From Abelmoschus esculentus (taxonomy: Eukaryota > Streptophyta > Magnoliopsida > Malvales > Malvaceae), in the NCBI GenBank assembly GCA_035048815.1, contig JAUCBN010000013.1, positions 260,501 to 324,500 on the forward strand: a stretch of DNA of 64,000 nucleotides. Reading direction: 5' to 3'. A program made the translations under genes and the position numbers. Numbering within the stretch: the stretch's first letter is position 1; the number at the start of each line of letters is the position of its first letter. A model generated the notes under the pieces. That model searched no databases, was not told the origin of the DNA, and was given only the letters and a program-made list of their open reading frames with translations. Shown here in pieces: positions 49,649-62,649 of this stretch.

Positions 49649-49920
49649 TAATATATCATTTACAAAAATTTATTGATGGATCTTGCTCATTATGACATTC
49701 ATGATATCATTTTATAATATTTTTTCGTGTCATTTTTTTAATATAAATCTTTATCTCTTTCCTACAACTTTTTTCTTACATGTAACTAAGGAGTGAGTAA
49801 TCGCTTAAAAGTAAGACTAAAATAAGTGAATATTATTAGATGAATCATGGATGATGTGTTGAGCCGAATACATCAAATAATTTCTCCAGATGTACACTTC
49901 TGACTCAATTTATGGTCATA
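49649..49920 (+). repeat. Direct repeat, copy 1
   Basis: It matches 50197-50470 over its whole length with small gaps. Shared words include CAAAAATTTATTGATG near the start, CTTTCCTACAA, ATTATTAGATGAA(T/C)CATGGA and GTACACTTC near the end. Confidence 0.8.
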
Positions 49921-50196
49921 AAAAATGTAACACTCACAAAATCTAATTATGGAAAACACTAATTTAGATTAAAAAAACTGTAAATTCAAAATCCTAATTT
50001 ATTCTGAATTGAGAATTTAGCATTAAGAATCAGATCAGGACCATTTTGTGATAAATCAAAACTTGAAAGGTTATTTTTAGGAATAATAGTTTTGCGAGGC
50101 CTTATCTTGTATTTATTTACCCTTTGCATGTTGGTATCCTATTTGAATTAGGAACCCTAATTACTTTAATTAATCCTTTATTCTTGCTTCAAGCTT

Positions 50197-50470
50197 AATA
50201 TATTGTTTACAAAAATTTATTGATGAGTCTTGCTCGTTATGTCATTTATGATCTTATTTTATAATATTTTTTATGTTAATTTTTTTAAAGATAAATTTTT
50301 ATTTCTTTCCTACAATTTTCATATATATATAAGTATATAACTAAAGAGTGAGTGATTACATAAAAATAACGTTAAAATAAATACTATTAGATGAACCATG
50401 GACAATGTACTGAGCTGATTACGCCAAATAATTTTTCTGTTGTACACTTCCTATTCAGTTTATGGTTATA
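50197..50470 (+). repeat. Direct repeat, copy 2
   Basis: Same orientation as copy 1, about 550 bp downstream of it. The sequence between them (49921-50196) is single copy here and has no coding frame. Confidence 0.8.
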
Positions 50471-50689
50471 GAAAGACATATTTTTTTCTTTTTTTTTAAA
50501 TGTCATAAACCAAAAACAATTAAATGGAGTGAAGATGTTAGAAATTGAATTAAAACGTGTTAAATATATTCTTAAAGATGTTTGTCGGAACGAATTGGGA
50601 CAATTCCCAGATTTCAGACATATGGTTAAGACTTGGTTAGTAACCACGAATTGGCTCGAAAACAAAGGCAAAGGAAATACCGAACTTAA

Positions 50690-51036
50690 CGGTCCTCTTG
50701 AACAATGTCATTCTTTCAAATATCCAACTTTCACTTCCACACAAACACTCAAATATATCTGACCAATCTTTTTTTCTCTCTCATTTTCCCAGAAAATTTC
50801 TTCTTTTTCCCTTTTACTTTGCATTTCAACGTTCTTTTCAATAAACTGGAAAGTGTTAATTCCCTGTTTAGGAAATCTGGGTTGTTTCCCTTTTATGATA
50901 TTAACTTGGTTTTGGTTTTGAATTCTTGCTGGAATTTTAACAGGCCGCCATGGCTGATATTAAATAGACAAAAGTTTTGGTTAGAAAACCTCATGTTCAT
51001 TAGAATTTTTCCTGGTTTCCGACTGAGAGCTTAACA
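50690..51036 (+). promoter_or_regulatory. Myosin XI leader and proximal promoter
   Basis: A strongly C/T-rich tract (TTTTTTTCTCTCTCATTTTC near 50768) is followed by a T-rich leader running to the ATG at 51037. No TATA was called with confidence. The first intron is 51040-51396. Confidence 0.45.
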
Positions 51037-54000
51037 ATGGTAATCTGAAGTTTATATGGTATTGTTTTTTTTTCGTTTTATTTATTTTTTAAATACAAAG
51101 GCTGGGATATGTCATATATAGGTAGATATGTGCAAGTAATGGAACAGTTATGTTACTGAAAATTTTCATTTTTATCATAAAATAATCATATTAGTGTATG
51201 TATTCGATACGTATTCGAATATGCGTCTCAAACATAATCCTCCAAAAAGCTTGGTAGAAAGAACTAAAAATCTATTGTTTATATGTAAGCATGAAACAAC
51301 CCTCAAAAAAAAAACTGACATTTTGGATGTCATTATTGTTTTAATGAAACATTGGCTTTGAAAGATATGTTAAGGCATTTATTACATTTGTTATAGGCAA
51401 CAGCTGTGAATATTACTGTCGGTTCTCATGTCTGGGTTGAAGACCCAGATGAAGCTTGGATTGATGGACTGGTTACAAAAATCAGTGGGAAGAATGCTGA
51501 GATTGATACCACTAATGGGAAAAAGGTATGCAGATTACCTATAATAAGCATTCCATTTGAATTCAAACCATGTTACCGGGATTCGGATGAGTGTCGCATA
51601 TGGATATGTTTCCGATGCAAGAATTCTTAGAACTTCATATATTTGGAACATGGTATCTTCATCTCCATGTTCAACATCATTTTTCTTGTGCCTGGTGTTG
51701 ACGTTTCTGGTATTGGTCAACATGAAGGTCACTGCAAACTTATCGAAAATATATCCGAAAGACATGGAAGCTCCTGCCGGCGGAGTTGATGACATGACAA
51801 AGCTATCTTACCTACATGAGCCTGGGGTTTTGCAGAATTTGAGAAGTAGATATGAATTGAATGAAATTTATGTAAGCTTCTGTCTTATTTTCATGTAATA
51901 ACATCTGCTATATATGCTAGTTGTGTTTAAGGTTGTTGACGTAGTGTTGATAACAGACTTATACAGGAAATATCCTAATTGCTATAAATCCATTCCAAAG
52001 GCTGACTCACATCTACGGTTCTCATATGATGGAACAATACAAGGGTGCCCCATTTGGAGAACTAAGCCCTCATGTTTTTGCAGTTGCAGATGTTGCATTC
52101 AGGTTATGGTTCTTCAGTTATTGAATTTACCACTTTTTTGGGGTATGCTTGATGAAAAAATTTACAGAGGAATCTGAACTACCACCAGGGACATGATTAA
52201 TGAGTCGAAAAGCAATTCGATTCTGGTGAGTGGTGAAAGTGGAGCAGGTAAAACCGAGACGACCAAAATGCTTATGCGATACCTGGCATTTCTCGGTGGT
52301 CGAGTTGCCACCGAAGGACGGACAGTTGAACAACAAGTTCTTGAAGTATGTGTCAATGAAGTTTGTGTAATTGGTTTCATATTATCATCCATCAGACAAC
52401 GTCTTGCATGATATCTGATATGGACTATATTATCTGAATGCAGTCTAATCCAGTCCTTGAAGCATTTGGAAATGCTAAAACTGTTCGAAATAACAATTCC
52501 AGGTACGACCAGACCGCTGATTATTAAACAATGACAAAAATGATGCAACTTCTGGGGATATCTTATCATTCTATGCACTGAATATACTAGAAATGTGCAA
52601 GTCCAAGCAAATTATTCTATAAAATCTTTCTTACAGTGCAAGAAATCATTGAGCTCATCTCATGCATACATACATATAAAGTTTATTGATTTGCTTCATT
52701 GTAAACCGACCGATGATTAAACAATGACAGAAAAACAACTTAAGGGAGTATCTTGTGCATTGAATACACTATACTAGCAAGTTCAGGCAATTTATTCTAT
52801 CAAATCTTCTTTGTTACAAAATAAATGCCTACATGTCTGCAGTCCTACTCCTAGTAAGTAACACTGATCTTTCCTGAACTGATACTGGTGCAGCCGTTTC
52901 GGTAAATTTGTTGAAATCCAGTTTGATAAGCATGGAAGAATATCAGGAGCTGCGATCAGGACTTACCTTTTAGAGAGATCTCGTGTTTGCCAAGTTTCTG
53001 ACCCAGAGCGCAACTATCACTGTTTTTACCTTCTTTGTGCTGCACCACCTGAGGTATTTTTGTTGGTTTTTTGAGACATCATCTGCCTAATGGTAAATAT
53101 TAGCCATTTTATTTTTTTGAGTGAGGCTTAAGTTACCATTGTTAACAGGAAGTTGAAAAGTACAAGTTGGGAAAACCCGAAAGCTATCACTATCTTAACC
53201 AGTCCAAATGCTATGAACTTGTTGGTGTAAGTGATGCCGAAGATTATCTTGCTACAAGGAGAGCTATGGATATTGTAGGAATTAGTGGGAAAGAACAGGT
53301 ATATTTATATATCTCTTACACCTAAAGAATCCAGATGTTTATTTATGAAATAAAAACAGGAGTGGTCATCCTCGTATCTCTCTTGCAGGAGGCGATTTTC
53401 CGAGTTGTTGCTGCAATTCTTCATCTTGGAAACATTGCATTCTCTAAAGGAAAAGAGTCTGATTCCTCAGTTCTGAAAGACAACCAGGCTAAATTCCACC
53501 TGAATACAACAGCAGAGCTTCTCATGTATGAGCTTTTTTTTTCTTAACAGTCACAAAGGCCTCTTTTGGCAATCTTTAACTATCATATTTTTCAAACCAC
53601 TGAATTTTCGCTTGATTTTCAGGTGTGATGTTAATGCCTTAGAAGATGCATTGCGCAAACGTGTTATGGTCACACCCGAGGAAGTTATAAAGAGAAGCCT
53701 CGATCCGCAAAGTGCAACAGTTAGCCGGGATGGTTTGGCTAAAACAATATATTCACGGTTGTTTGACTGGTGAGACAATCTTGCATACAAAATAATCTCT
53801 TATGATAAGGTGAGAAACGTTTTGCGGGTCCTGAGATAATGCTCATCTGCACAGGTTGGTAGACAAAATTAATAATTCAATCGGACAGGATCCGAACTCA
53901 AAGTTTCTAATCGGAGTCCTAGACATCTATGGTTTCGAAAGCTTTAAGGCTAATAGGTATGCTCCATGCTTGTAGGCTAATAAATAAACATATCCATCCG

Positions 54001-57000
54001 AGTACAGAGACTTAACCCCAAGTATGAGCAATATTGGATCTCTCTTTGTGCAGCTTTGAGCAGTTTTGTATAAACTTCACAAATGAGAAGCTGCAACAGC
54101 ACTTCAATCAGGTAAGGTCATGACTCATGAACCATGATCTGATCGTTTCTGCTATACCAATTTGCTCGGAAACAGTACATTCATGTGTATCGGGTATGTT
54201 TTCAGCATGTCTTCAAGATGGAACAAGAAGAGTACACAAAAGAGAAGATCAATTGGAGCTACATAGAATTTGTTGATAATAAAGATGTCCTGGATCTTAT
54301 TGAAAAGGTTAAGCCCCATATATATTATGTTTAACCATTAATGTTACTTGAGATTTTTCTTTGCATTTATATGTAACAGGCTAACAGCCGTAGTCTTTAC
54401 TCTTTTTTGCTCCATGATACACAATTTGTTTCTTTTTCATGGCAGAAACCAGGGGGAATCATTGCTCTTCTTGATGAAGCTTGGTATAACATTGTTCTTT
54501 GATGTCTTCTTCTAAATGAAATTTATCTGCAATTAATTACATAAGTACCAAAACCTTAGTAGTATCTATATTTTTCCAGCATGTTTCCGAAATCAACTCA
54601 TGAAACTTTTGCAAACAAGCTTTACCAGACGTTTAAGAACCACAAAAGATTCATCAAGCCGAAATTGTCTCGCACCGATTTCACCATTGCTCATTATGCT
54701 GGAGATGTATGTTTCCATAGTACAATGTTTACGAGTAAATAGTTGGATATTCTATGACACTTTTAAGATTATATTTCCATTAACGTTCCTTTCTTCAGGT
54801 TCTATATCAATCTGATCAATTTCTGGACAAAAACAAGGATTATGTGGTTCCTGAGCATCAAGACTTACTGAGTGCTTCGAAATGTTCATTTGTAGCAGGC
54901 CTTTTTCCTCCACTTCCAGAGGAAACATCTAAATCATCCAAGTTTTCTTCCATTGGTTCACGTTTTAAGGTCGTTTTCTGTATGTTGTCTTACGGATTTT
55001 GGTTGTATATTCCTTTCTATCAACTGAAAAATCATCTTACAATGTCTCATTATAATCGCTGCAAGAAGTCTGGGGACTAACACTGGTTTGATAAAATGCT
55101 GCAGCTACAATTACAGTCACTAATGGACACATTAAACTCTACAGAACCGCACTACATACGATGCGTAAAGCCTAACAACAAACTTAAACCCGCTATATTT
55201 GAAAATCAAAACATCATGCAACAACTTCGTTGCGGAGTGCGTGCAGATTTCTCATTCATTTTCAATTCTCAACTTGTTCTGCAAAGGGATTCTTGTTTCT
55301 TGTTAATATATTCAGCCTTTTTACACTGGAAGTTGGTCATTGTAGGGTGTTCTAGAGGCAATTAGAATCAGTATGGCTGGATATCCAACTCGTAGAGCTT
55401 TCTTTGAGTTCATTAACCGGTTCGGAATTCTTTGTCCTGAGGCTCTGGAAGGAACGTAAGTGAGCTCTTTTCGTTTAAAATCGCAATTTAACTGTGATGA
55501 AACCGGTGTATTCCTGTTTAGCTATAGAGATTGAAGTTATGAACTTTGTTGTTGCAATCTTACTCCACATAATTGAACTAATGTGGCCACTCTTCATGTT
55601 AATTACATGGATTATACGCAGCTACGATGAAAAGAGTGCATGCCAGAAGATTTTGGAAAAGTCTGGACTTCAAGGATTTCAGGTCATAGCTTAGTGTGCA
55701 CTTTATATTGTGATATTGCAGTTTTGAAGCATCAATAATTATGCTCAAAATGGTTTATTCTTGTGCAGGTAGGTCTAACAAAGATCTTTCTGAGAGCTGG
55801 TCAGATGGCCGAGTTAGATGCACGAAGAGCGGAAGTACTTGGTGTTGCTGCAAAAGTTATCCAGCGCTGCATTCGTACTCATGTATCTCGTAAAAGATTC
55901 CTGGCAATACAAAAGGCCGCTGTTGATCTTCAGTCTATTTGTAGAGGTAATCTACTGGAAATAGTTGAAATAATACATCAGAAAATGTTAAATTGACACT
56001 GTTCACCAGCTAACTTTCACACCTACATGAATAATATGCAGGAGTATTGGCCGGAGGAAGTTATGAGAACAAGAGAAGGCAGGCAGCAGCTGTGAAAATT
56101 CAGAAGAATACTAGGAGGCATCAAGCTAGAGTAGCCTATAACAAACTCCACATATCTGCCCTTGCCTTACAGACAGGTTTGAGGGCAATGGCTGCTCGTA
56201 GAGAATTCCGATCCATGAACTTAAATAAAAATGCAACTTTGCTTCAGGTTATATACTCAACCATATTAGGCTGCTTCTTTCCTCATGTATCCGTTTGAGA
56301 CTAGTCCTTGTCTGATAAGTCGGAAGAAAAAAATGAAAAATTGCAGGCTTGGTGGCTCTGTAGGAGAGCTGTTGTATACTACAAGAAGCTTACAAGAAGT
56401 TGTATTGTGACGCAAACCCGGTGGAGGGGAAGAATTGCACGAAAAGAGCTCCGAAAGCTCAAAATGGTCTGTGTTAGATAAACTATCTTTTATAGTTATA
56501 CATCATGAATGGTAATGGCTTCTACACAGTGTTTGTTTAATATCCGTTCAAGCTTCCTATTATGCCTTGTTTATGCAGGCTGCGAGGGAAACTGGTGCAC
56601 TGAAAGAAGCAAAGGATAAGCTCGAAAAGAACGTCGAGGAACTTACATGGCGTTTGCAGCTGGAAAAACGTTTAAGGGTAATAAATTTGGTTTGTTCTAA
56701 AACATGGAACAAAAGAAAATATTGTTTTAATTTAACTTATTTTTGACAGATTGTATCTCATGGTGCATTAGGCTAATGCCAATCCTGTTTAGTAACAAGC
56801 AACAATGTGTATCATATTATGTTCTGACTTCAGAATCAACATTCTTCAAAAATATTTGGTATATGGATATATGTACATGGAAATTCATTAAACTATGTTT
56901 GCAGACTGATTTAGAAGAAGCAAAAGCTCAGGAAATCGCAAAGCTGCAGAGTGCAATGCAAGAAATGCAGAAAACCATTGATGAAACCAACACATTGCTT

Positions 57001-60000
57001 GCTCAAGAACAAGAGGCTGCGAAGAAAATCATTGAAGAAGCGCCACCGGTTATTCAATCGAGAGAAGTTTTAGTCGAAGACACAAAGAAAGTTGAATCTC
57101 TAACAGAAGAAGTGGAAAGCCTAAAGGTATTATCCTCCAAAATTGAATATATCTTGGGATAACAATGCAAGAATTTCATATTATCCATGGTCGGTAATGC
57201 TTCTTATCATGTTTGTATCCCACAGGTCTCATTAGAATCAGAAAAACAAAGAGCTGATGAGGCAGAAGGAAAGTACAATGAACTCCAGGAATCATGTGAA
57301 GAAAAACGGAAGAAACTGGAAGATTCCGAAAAAAAAGTTCAACAACTCAGTGACACACTAAGAGGGTAGTCCATCAGGGATAATTGGCCTTGTTTACTTT
57401 AAATGCTCACAAGAACATATGATACGTATACTTTTTGATGTGGTTGATTGAACTCAGGTTAGAAGAGAAGCTCGCTAATATAGAATTGGAGAACAAAGTA
57501 CTTCGGCAACAGGCAGTTTCTATCGCTCCCAATAAGTTCCTTTTGGGGCGTTCAAGGTCGATTTTGCAGGTAGTTCGAATAACAAGCTTGTGTAAGATTT
57601 GCAGTTTAACTTTGAATGTCTCGTGGGATTGAGGAGATTTACTGCTTGTGTAATGATTGACAGAGAGGTTCAGAGAGTGGTCACCTGGAAGCAAGGGCGT
57701 CTATTGTGAGTAAACTTCTTGTAACTTGACACTATTAGTACCAGATCCCGGTGTTCTTTGTCGCTTGAATTGTTTTTCACGATCAATGTACTTTCAGCCG
57801 GATCTTCACAGCCCCTCAATGAACCTCCGGGAGAATGCTGAAGTTGAGGAGAAACCACAAAAATCATTGAATGAGAAACAACAGGAAAACCAGGAGTTAC
57901 TCATTCGATGTATCAAGCAACATTTAGGCTTTGCAGGGAACAGGCCTATTGCAGCCTGTATCATATATAAATGTCTTCTGCAATGGAGATCATTTGAAGT
58001 CGAGCGTACTAGTGTCTTCGATCGGATCATCCAGACTATAGGGAATGCTATTGAGGTTGGAACATCAAACTTCTCACACACATGTTCTTTTCCTCAAAAG
58101 TTTCATATTAGAAACCTCAGATTGTTGAAACTGATTGTTGGCATTTGAACATCAGACCCCGGATAACAATGACATCTTGGCCTATTGGTTATCCAATGCA
58201 TCCACACTTCTCTTGTTACTGCAGCGCACATTGAAAGCTAGCGGTGCCGCTGGGATGACTCCACAACGCCGTCGTTCATCATCAGCTACTCTGTTTGGGA
58301 GAATGACCCAAGTAAGTATTCTCACCGATGTCAACCCATACCCTTCAGTAACTTTTGTTTTCTGTAATGAATCTATATATATGGCTTTTATTGTCTTAAA
58401 GAGTTTCCGTGGAGCACCACAAGGTGTCAATATCTCCTTAATTAATGGCGGCATCAATAGTAGGGTGGATAATCTCCGGCAAGTCGAAGCCAAGTACCCA
58501 GCTTTGCTTTTTAAGCAACAACTTACAGCATATGTGGAGAAAATATATGGAATGGTCAGAGATAATCTGAAGAAAGAAATTTCACCACTTCTAGGATTAT
58601 GTATCCAGGTATTGTACATATAATATATAGGCACATGCATATATATATATATATATATATATAATGAAGGCTACAATGAGAAGAAAGAAACTAGAACAAC
58701 TTTTATGACACTAATATAATGATATAGGCACCGAGAACATCCCGAGCAAGCTTAGTTAAGGGAGCGTCGCGATTCGTTGCAAATACTGCAGGCCAGCAGG
58801 CTTTGATTGCTCACTGGCAAGGGATTGTGCAGAGCCTTGGAAACTTCTTGAACACTTTAAAAGCAAATTATGTTAGTTAACAGTCCCACTTTTCCCGTTT
58901 TGTTCATATCTATAGTTCCTTTGTTTTCTGCATGAGAACTCTGACATAATCACATTCTGAAGTGAACTTAGTTCAGCTGAGTCTTCCAATTTTGGTGTAA
59001 AAGTGACACCATTTGCGTTGTATGTTCGAATGCCGTTTACCTCGAGGATTAACATTTGATTGATTCCTTTACAGGTGCCTCCGTTTTTAGTCCGAAAGGT
59101 GTTCACACAAATATTCTCATTCATTAATGTTCAACTATTCAACAGGTAACAGTCCAGACTGCAATTTTATATCTTCACAGTCAGTTTTCTGCTTTCACAT
59201 TCGATTTGAATTCACTATTCTGTCGCAGCCTTCTGCTGAGGAGAGAGTGTTGTTCATTCAGTAATGGTGAATACGTTAAAGCTGGATTGGCTGAACTGGA
59301 ACATTGGTGTTACAAAGCAACTGATGAGGTAACTTCAAGTAGCTCTAAATTCACTTTCCAGTTCTTGGATATGCGCTTGCAAAAATCTGAATACGTATAA
59401 ATGCAGTATGCAGGTTCTGCATGGGACGAGCTCAAGCATATTAGGCAGGCCATTGGCTTCTTAGTATGTTCCCATTGTTGCAGCACTTTCTATCTGTACC
59501 TCCATTACTATTTACTAGAGTTGTGCATTAATAATATCAATGTTACTCTTGATTATGATTCAGGTAATACATCAAAAGCCAAAGAAAACGCTGGATGAAA
59601 TAAGCCACGATCTCTGTCCGGTGAGATACGAAACAAATTCAACCTAGAATGAAATGCAAATCTTCCCTGCTAAGCCTCAAGTTCCAAAGTAACTTGATTT
59701 CCATTTGCAGGTTCTCAGCATACAGCAGCTGTATCGCATCAGTACAATGTATTGGGACGACAAGTACGGTACGCATAGTGTGTCCCCAGATGTAAGTTCC
59801 ACGAAAAGCCGGTTTCCACAAAAAAGAATAGGATTAAAGCCATCTCCTGACTTAATTGAACTTTGCTGGTTTATCAAAATCTAGGTAATAGCCAATATGA
59901 GAGTGTTGATGACGGAAGATTCGAACAATGCAGTTAGTAATTCCTTCCTGCTAGATGATGACTCCAGGTTAGCGGTTGTATTCCACCATCTAATACGATT

Positions 60001-60258
60001 ATTGACCCTCTGTGTTCTCGAGACACCTCCGTATCTGACTCCGATACTCAGTCCAACTAACATAGCTAAAAACTTTACTTGGAACATAATCTGACTGACA
60101 TTGTTCTAACACTGAACTTGTGTGATTGTTGCAGCATTCCATTCTCTGTAGATGACATATCGAGGTCAATGGAACAAATAGACATTGCCGATATTGAACC
60201 ACCACCACTTATTCGTGAGAACATAGGATTTAGTTTCTTGTTGCCACGACCGGATTAA
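51037..60258 (+). CDS. Class XI myosin heavy chain
   Basis: 38 coding exons, all GT-AG, sum to 4590 nt and 1529 aa. Exon 1 carries only the ATG (51037-51039); exon 2 starts at 51397. The rest end at 60258, e.g. 52189-52345, 55769-55946, 57798-58055, 60135-60258. The motor has the SH3-like VGSHVWVEDPDEAWIDG, P-loop GESGAGKT (156-163), switch I NNNSSRFGKF (209-218) and switch II DIYGFE (434-439). Six IQ motifs span about 737-880 (calmodulin-like light chains), followed by a coiled coil to about 1060 and the DIL/globular tail from about 1117 (LLIRCIKQHLGFAGNRPIAA to PPLIRENIGFSFLLP). These dimeric motors carry organelles and vesicles along actin and drive streaming. Subtype cannot be fixed by eye. 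No stops or shifts were found. Confidence 0.95.
58639..58663. repeat. (AT)n microsatellite in a myosin intron
   Basis: About 12 AT units, in the intron between exons ending at 58608 and starting at 58728. Confidence 0.9.
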
Positions 60259-61194
60259 TCCAAAAACGATTATTGCAATGGATTGGTTCTATTTGCCAAT
60301 CCTTCCAAGGTGCAGGATCAGCTTTCCAACCTTTTTGATTGTGGATGTCCTTATGGTGGTTCACTTATTTTTGCTTTACATTTAGAAATATTTTTCATAT
60401 AGGTCTTTGATTCAAAGCCAAAACTGTAATGGATAAAAAAAAAACAGAAAAGAAAACCCATTGCTCCTTGCTTGGCATAACTGTTGTATAATTCCAATTT
60501 TGCAGTGTTCCGGTCTGTTGTTTCTTTCTTTTTTGGCAACTTAAAAAAAAATAGTTGTCGTGGATGATCTTATTTGAATCATACAAAAGAGGAGTGGACC
60601 ATTTATAAAGATCAAGATCTGTAGCGACTTTTTCGAGGTCTGAAGATGAAAAACGGAAATTAATTTTGTAATGTGGATGTAAAAAAATCTTCGATGCTAC
60701 GATTTAATCCCTTAAAAACGTTATTTAAATAATACTAATTTTTTTAAAAACTATAAAATTGGAGCCGTTACCGGCCACTTTAGTAAACCGGACACCTTAA
60801 AAATAAAAACAAGAGATTCACTTCGAAAAAGTGTTTGGGAGTTGATTATGAGTGGGGAAAGATTAGCACCCATCGTGCCCGGAAATGGGTACCAAAAAAT
60901 ATTTTCATTTTTAAATTTCAACTTAATTTTAAATCAGTTTCTAAATTCAAAATTGACCTTAATTAAACGGGTTTAATTTAATTGGTGAATTCGAATTAAT
61001 AAAACATTTAATTAATAAGGTTGACAATACACCGAGCCAAAGACTAAATCGACGTTAAATAATACTAACAGTCGTGTTAGTTTAGGGTTTGGATCTCGTA
61101 CGTCACCTTTATGAATGATGCAACATAAGACGAAATGATGTCATGGTCTTGTTAATTTTAATTTACCTAGAGGCAGTGATAGAGGCTCGGAAGT
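60259..61194. other. Myosin 3' flank and mixed intergenic DNA
   Basis: 60259-60560 is probable 3' UTR. From 60600, TAGCGACTTTTTCGAGGTCTG and similar less AT-rich text look like retroelement leader remnants, but without a diagnostic motif. No gene. Confidence 0.4.
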
Positions 61195-61930
61195 CCTTGG
61201 TTCCACCCTTGTCAAATTGTAATACTTTAGGTTGTCGAACCCACAGGGACTGTGTCGACTTCACTACTTCTTACGACTACACTACGGAAAATAAGAACAT
61301 AAGTAATTTGAATTATAACTAAGAAAACTATTGAACATAAAATTAATTAATGAAGAAATAAAGATGATAGAAGCGAGGCTAAATTGAGTGCTTTGTAGAG
61401 ATAATTCAATTATATTAAGGATCCACTTATTAATGCAATGGGTTGAATTGTCGTCTCAGCGGGTCGCACAAAGGGTCGTCGCAGCTGCCTAAGCGGGATT
61501 ATGCCTTGTCGACAATTCAGCATTTCATAGTTCGACAGAATATTTTGTATGTCTTCTTCCTTATCCCTAAGCGAAGAGAACTGTTGAAACCCACGTCTTG
61601 ATGATACCTCTCGACGTAAATCAAGATGTCAGGCAAATATGTTTTTCTTCACATACTATCTTTTGAGCTCATATGCGAGAAGAGTAATTACCAAGAGAAT
61701 AAACTATGAAATAAGTTTTGCATTAATAAGTATCAACAATAATACAACCTTCTTCCCAACTACTCCACAAACAACTTAAACTTCCGAAGAAGTTAGAACA
61801 TGATGTAGTCGGCGACTAAGGGTCTATTATAGAGAGAATCCGACTCGACTCCACTCTAAACCTAAACTTAATAAGTATTTTATATAGGTCAAGCCTTAAG
61901 TTGAGTTTTCCATGCAATGAAAGAGTTTTA
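61195..61930 (-). repeat. Gypsy LTR fragment related to 26025-26910
   Basis: It shares the order and wording of the 26-kb LTR: TGTCAAATTGTAATAC, GGGTCG...GTCG...GCTGCCT, TTCCTTATCCCTAA, CGTCTTGATGATACCTC, GTTAGAACATGATG. Divergence is high, with indels. No primer site or coding part lies next to it. Confidence 0.65.
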
Positions 61931-62429
61931 AAAGGAAAAAAATGTAACTCTTAATTAAACTGTATTATTCTATTCTTATTTTTTAAAATATCTCTTTTTT
62001 CTTGCGGTTAATTTTGACAAAGGCTTGACCTCTTAATTGAGCAATATCTAGTTAAATGACAAAGACGGTTCTTGTATCTTAAGCAGGCTAATACGAAGAC
62101 GGTTCTAATGTAGTGGACTTAATTTGGGCTAAGGTTTATGGAATACTGATTTGTTGTAAGTTGGGTTAGCAGACATGGGTAATGTTTTAGGTTGAGGATT
62201 GGTTGTAAATGTACTCCGGTTTGGGTTGTAAATGGAATAGTAGAAATGTGATGGACTTTGTTTCTTTAATATGTACAATAATTATCATTTTTCTAATTTT
62301 AATTTAATTTTTAATTTATGGCTTATTCATATTAAATAATTATGATTTAGGGATTAAATTTAGGGGATTTAGTTTAGGAAATTTCTTAAACCTAGATAAA
62401 AATGGTTATTACAAATACTTTACAATTGG

Positions 62430-62645
62430 ATTTCACGCTACGAAGCAATCTAATATAGTATTCTCATCATATCTTGAATTCTAATTAATTATTTGGTTTA
62501 GTTATTTAGTTAATCATAATTCAATCAATTATCTGTGTTTTTATTTTTTCTTAGTGCAGGAGCGATAAGTTACGTAGGTATCCAATCCCTGTAGGATCAA
62601 TATCTTAAATACTATAACTCGGTAAAGGTGTACGCTTACACATGT
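62430..62645 (+). repeat. Inverted fragment of the same LTR family
   Basis: It is the reverse complement of about 26040-26280: TTGAATTCTAATTAATTATT, TAATCATAATTCAATCAATT, GCGATAAGTTACGTAGGTAT, ATCTTAAATACTATAACTCGG. It lies 500 bp from the other fragment in the opposite orientation. Confidence 0.7.
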
Positions 62646-62649
62646 AGGT

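Larger units (their letters stand above)
49135..50690. other. Intergenic region with a duplicated 270-bp block
   Basis: Apart from the two repeat copies listed separately, the DNA is AT-rich without supported genes. The duplication may be two LTR-like remnants with about 280 bp between them. The region after 50690 is C/T-rich and likely the myosin promoter and leader. Confidence 0.45.
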
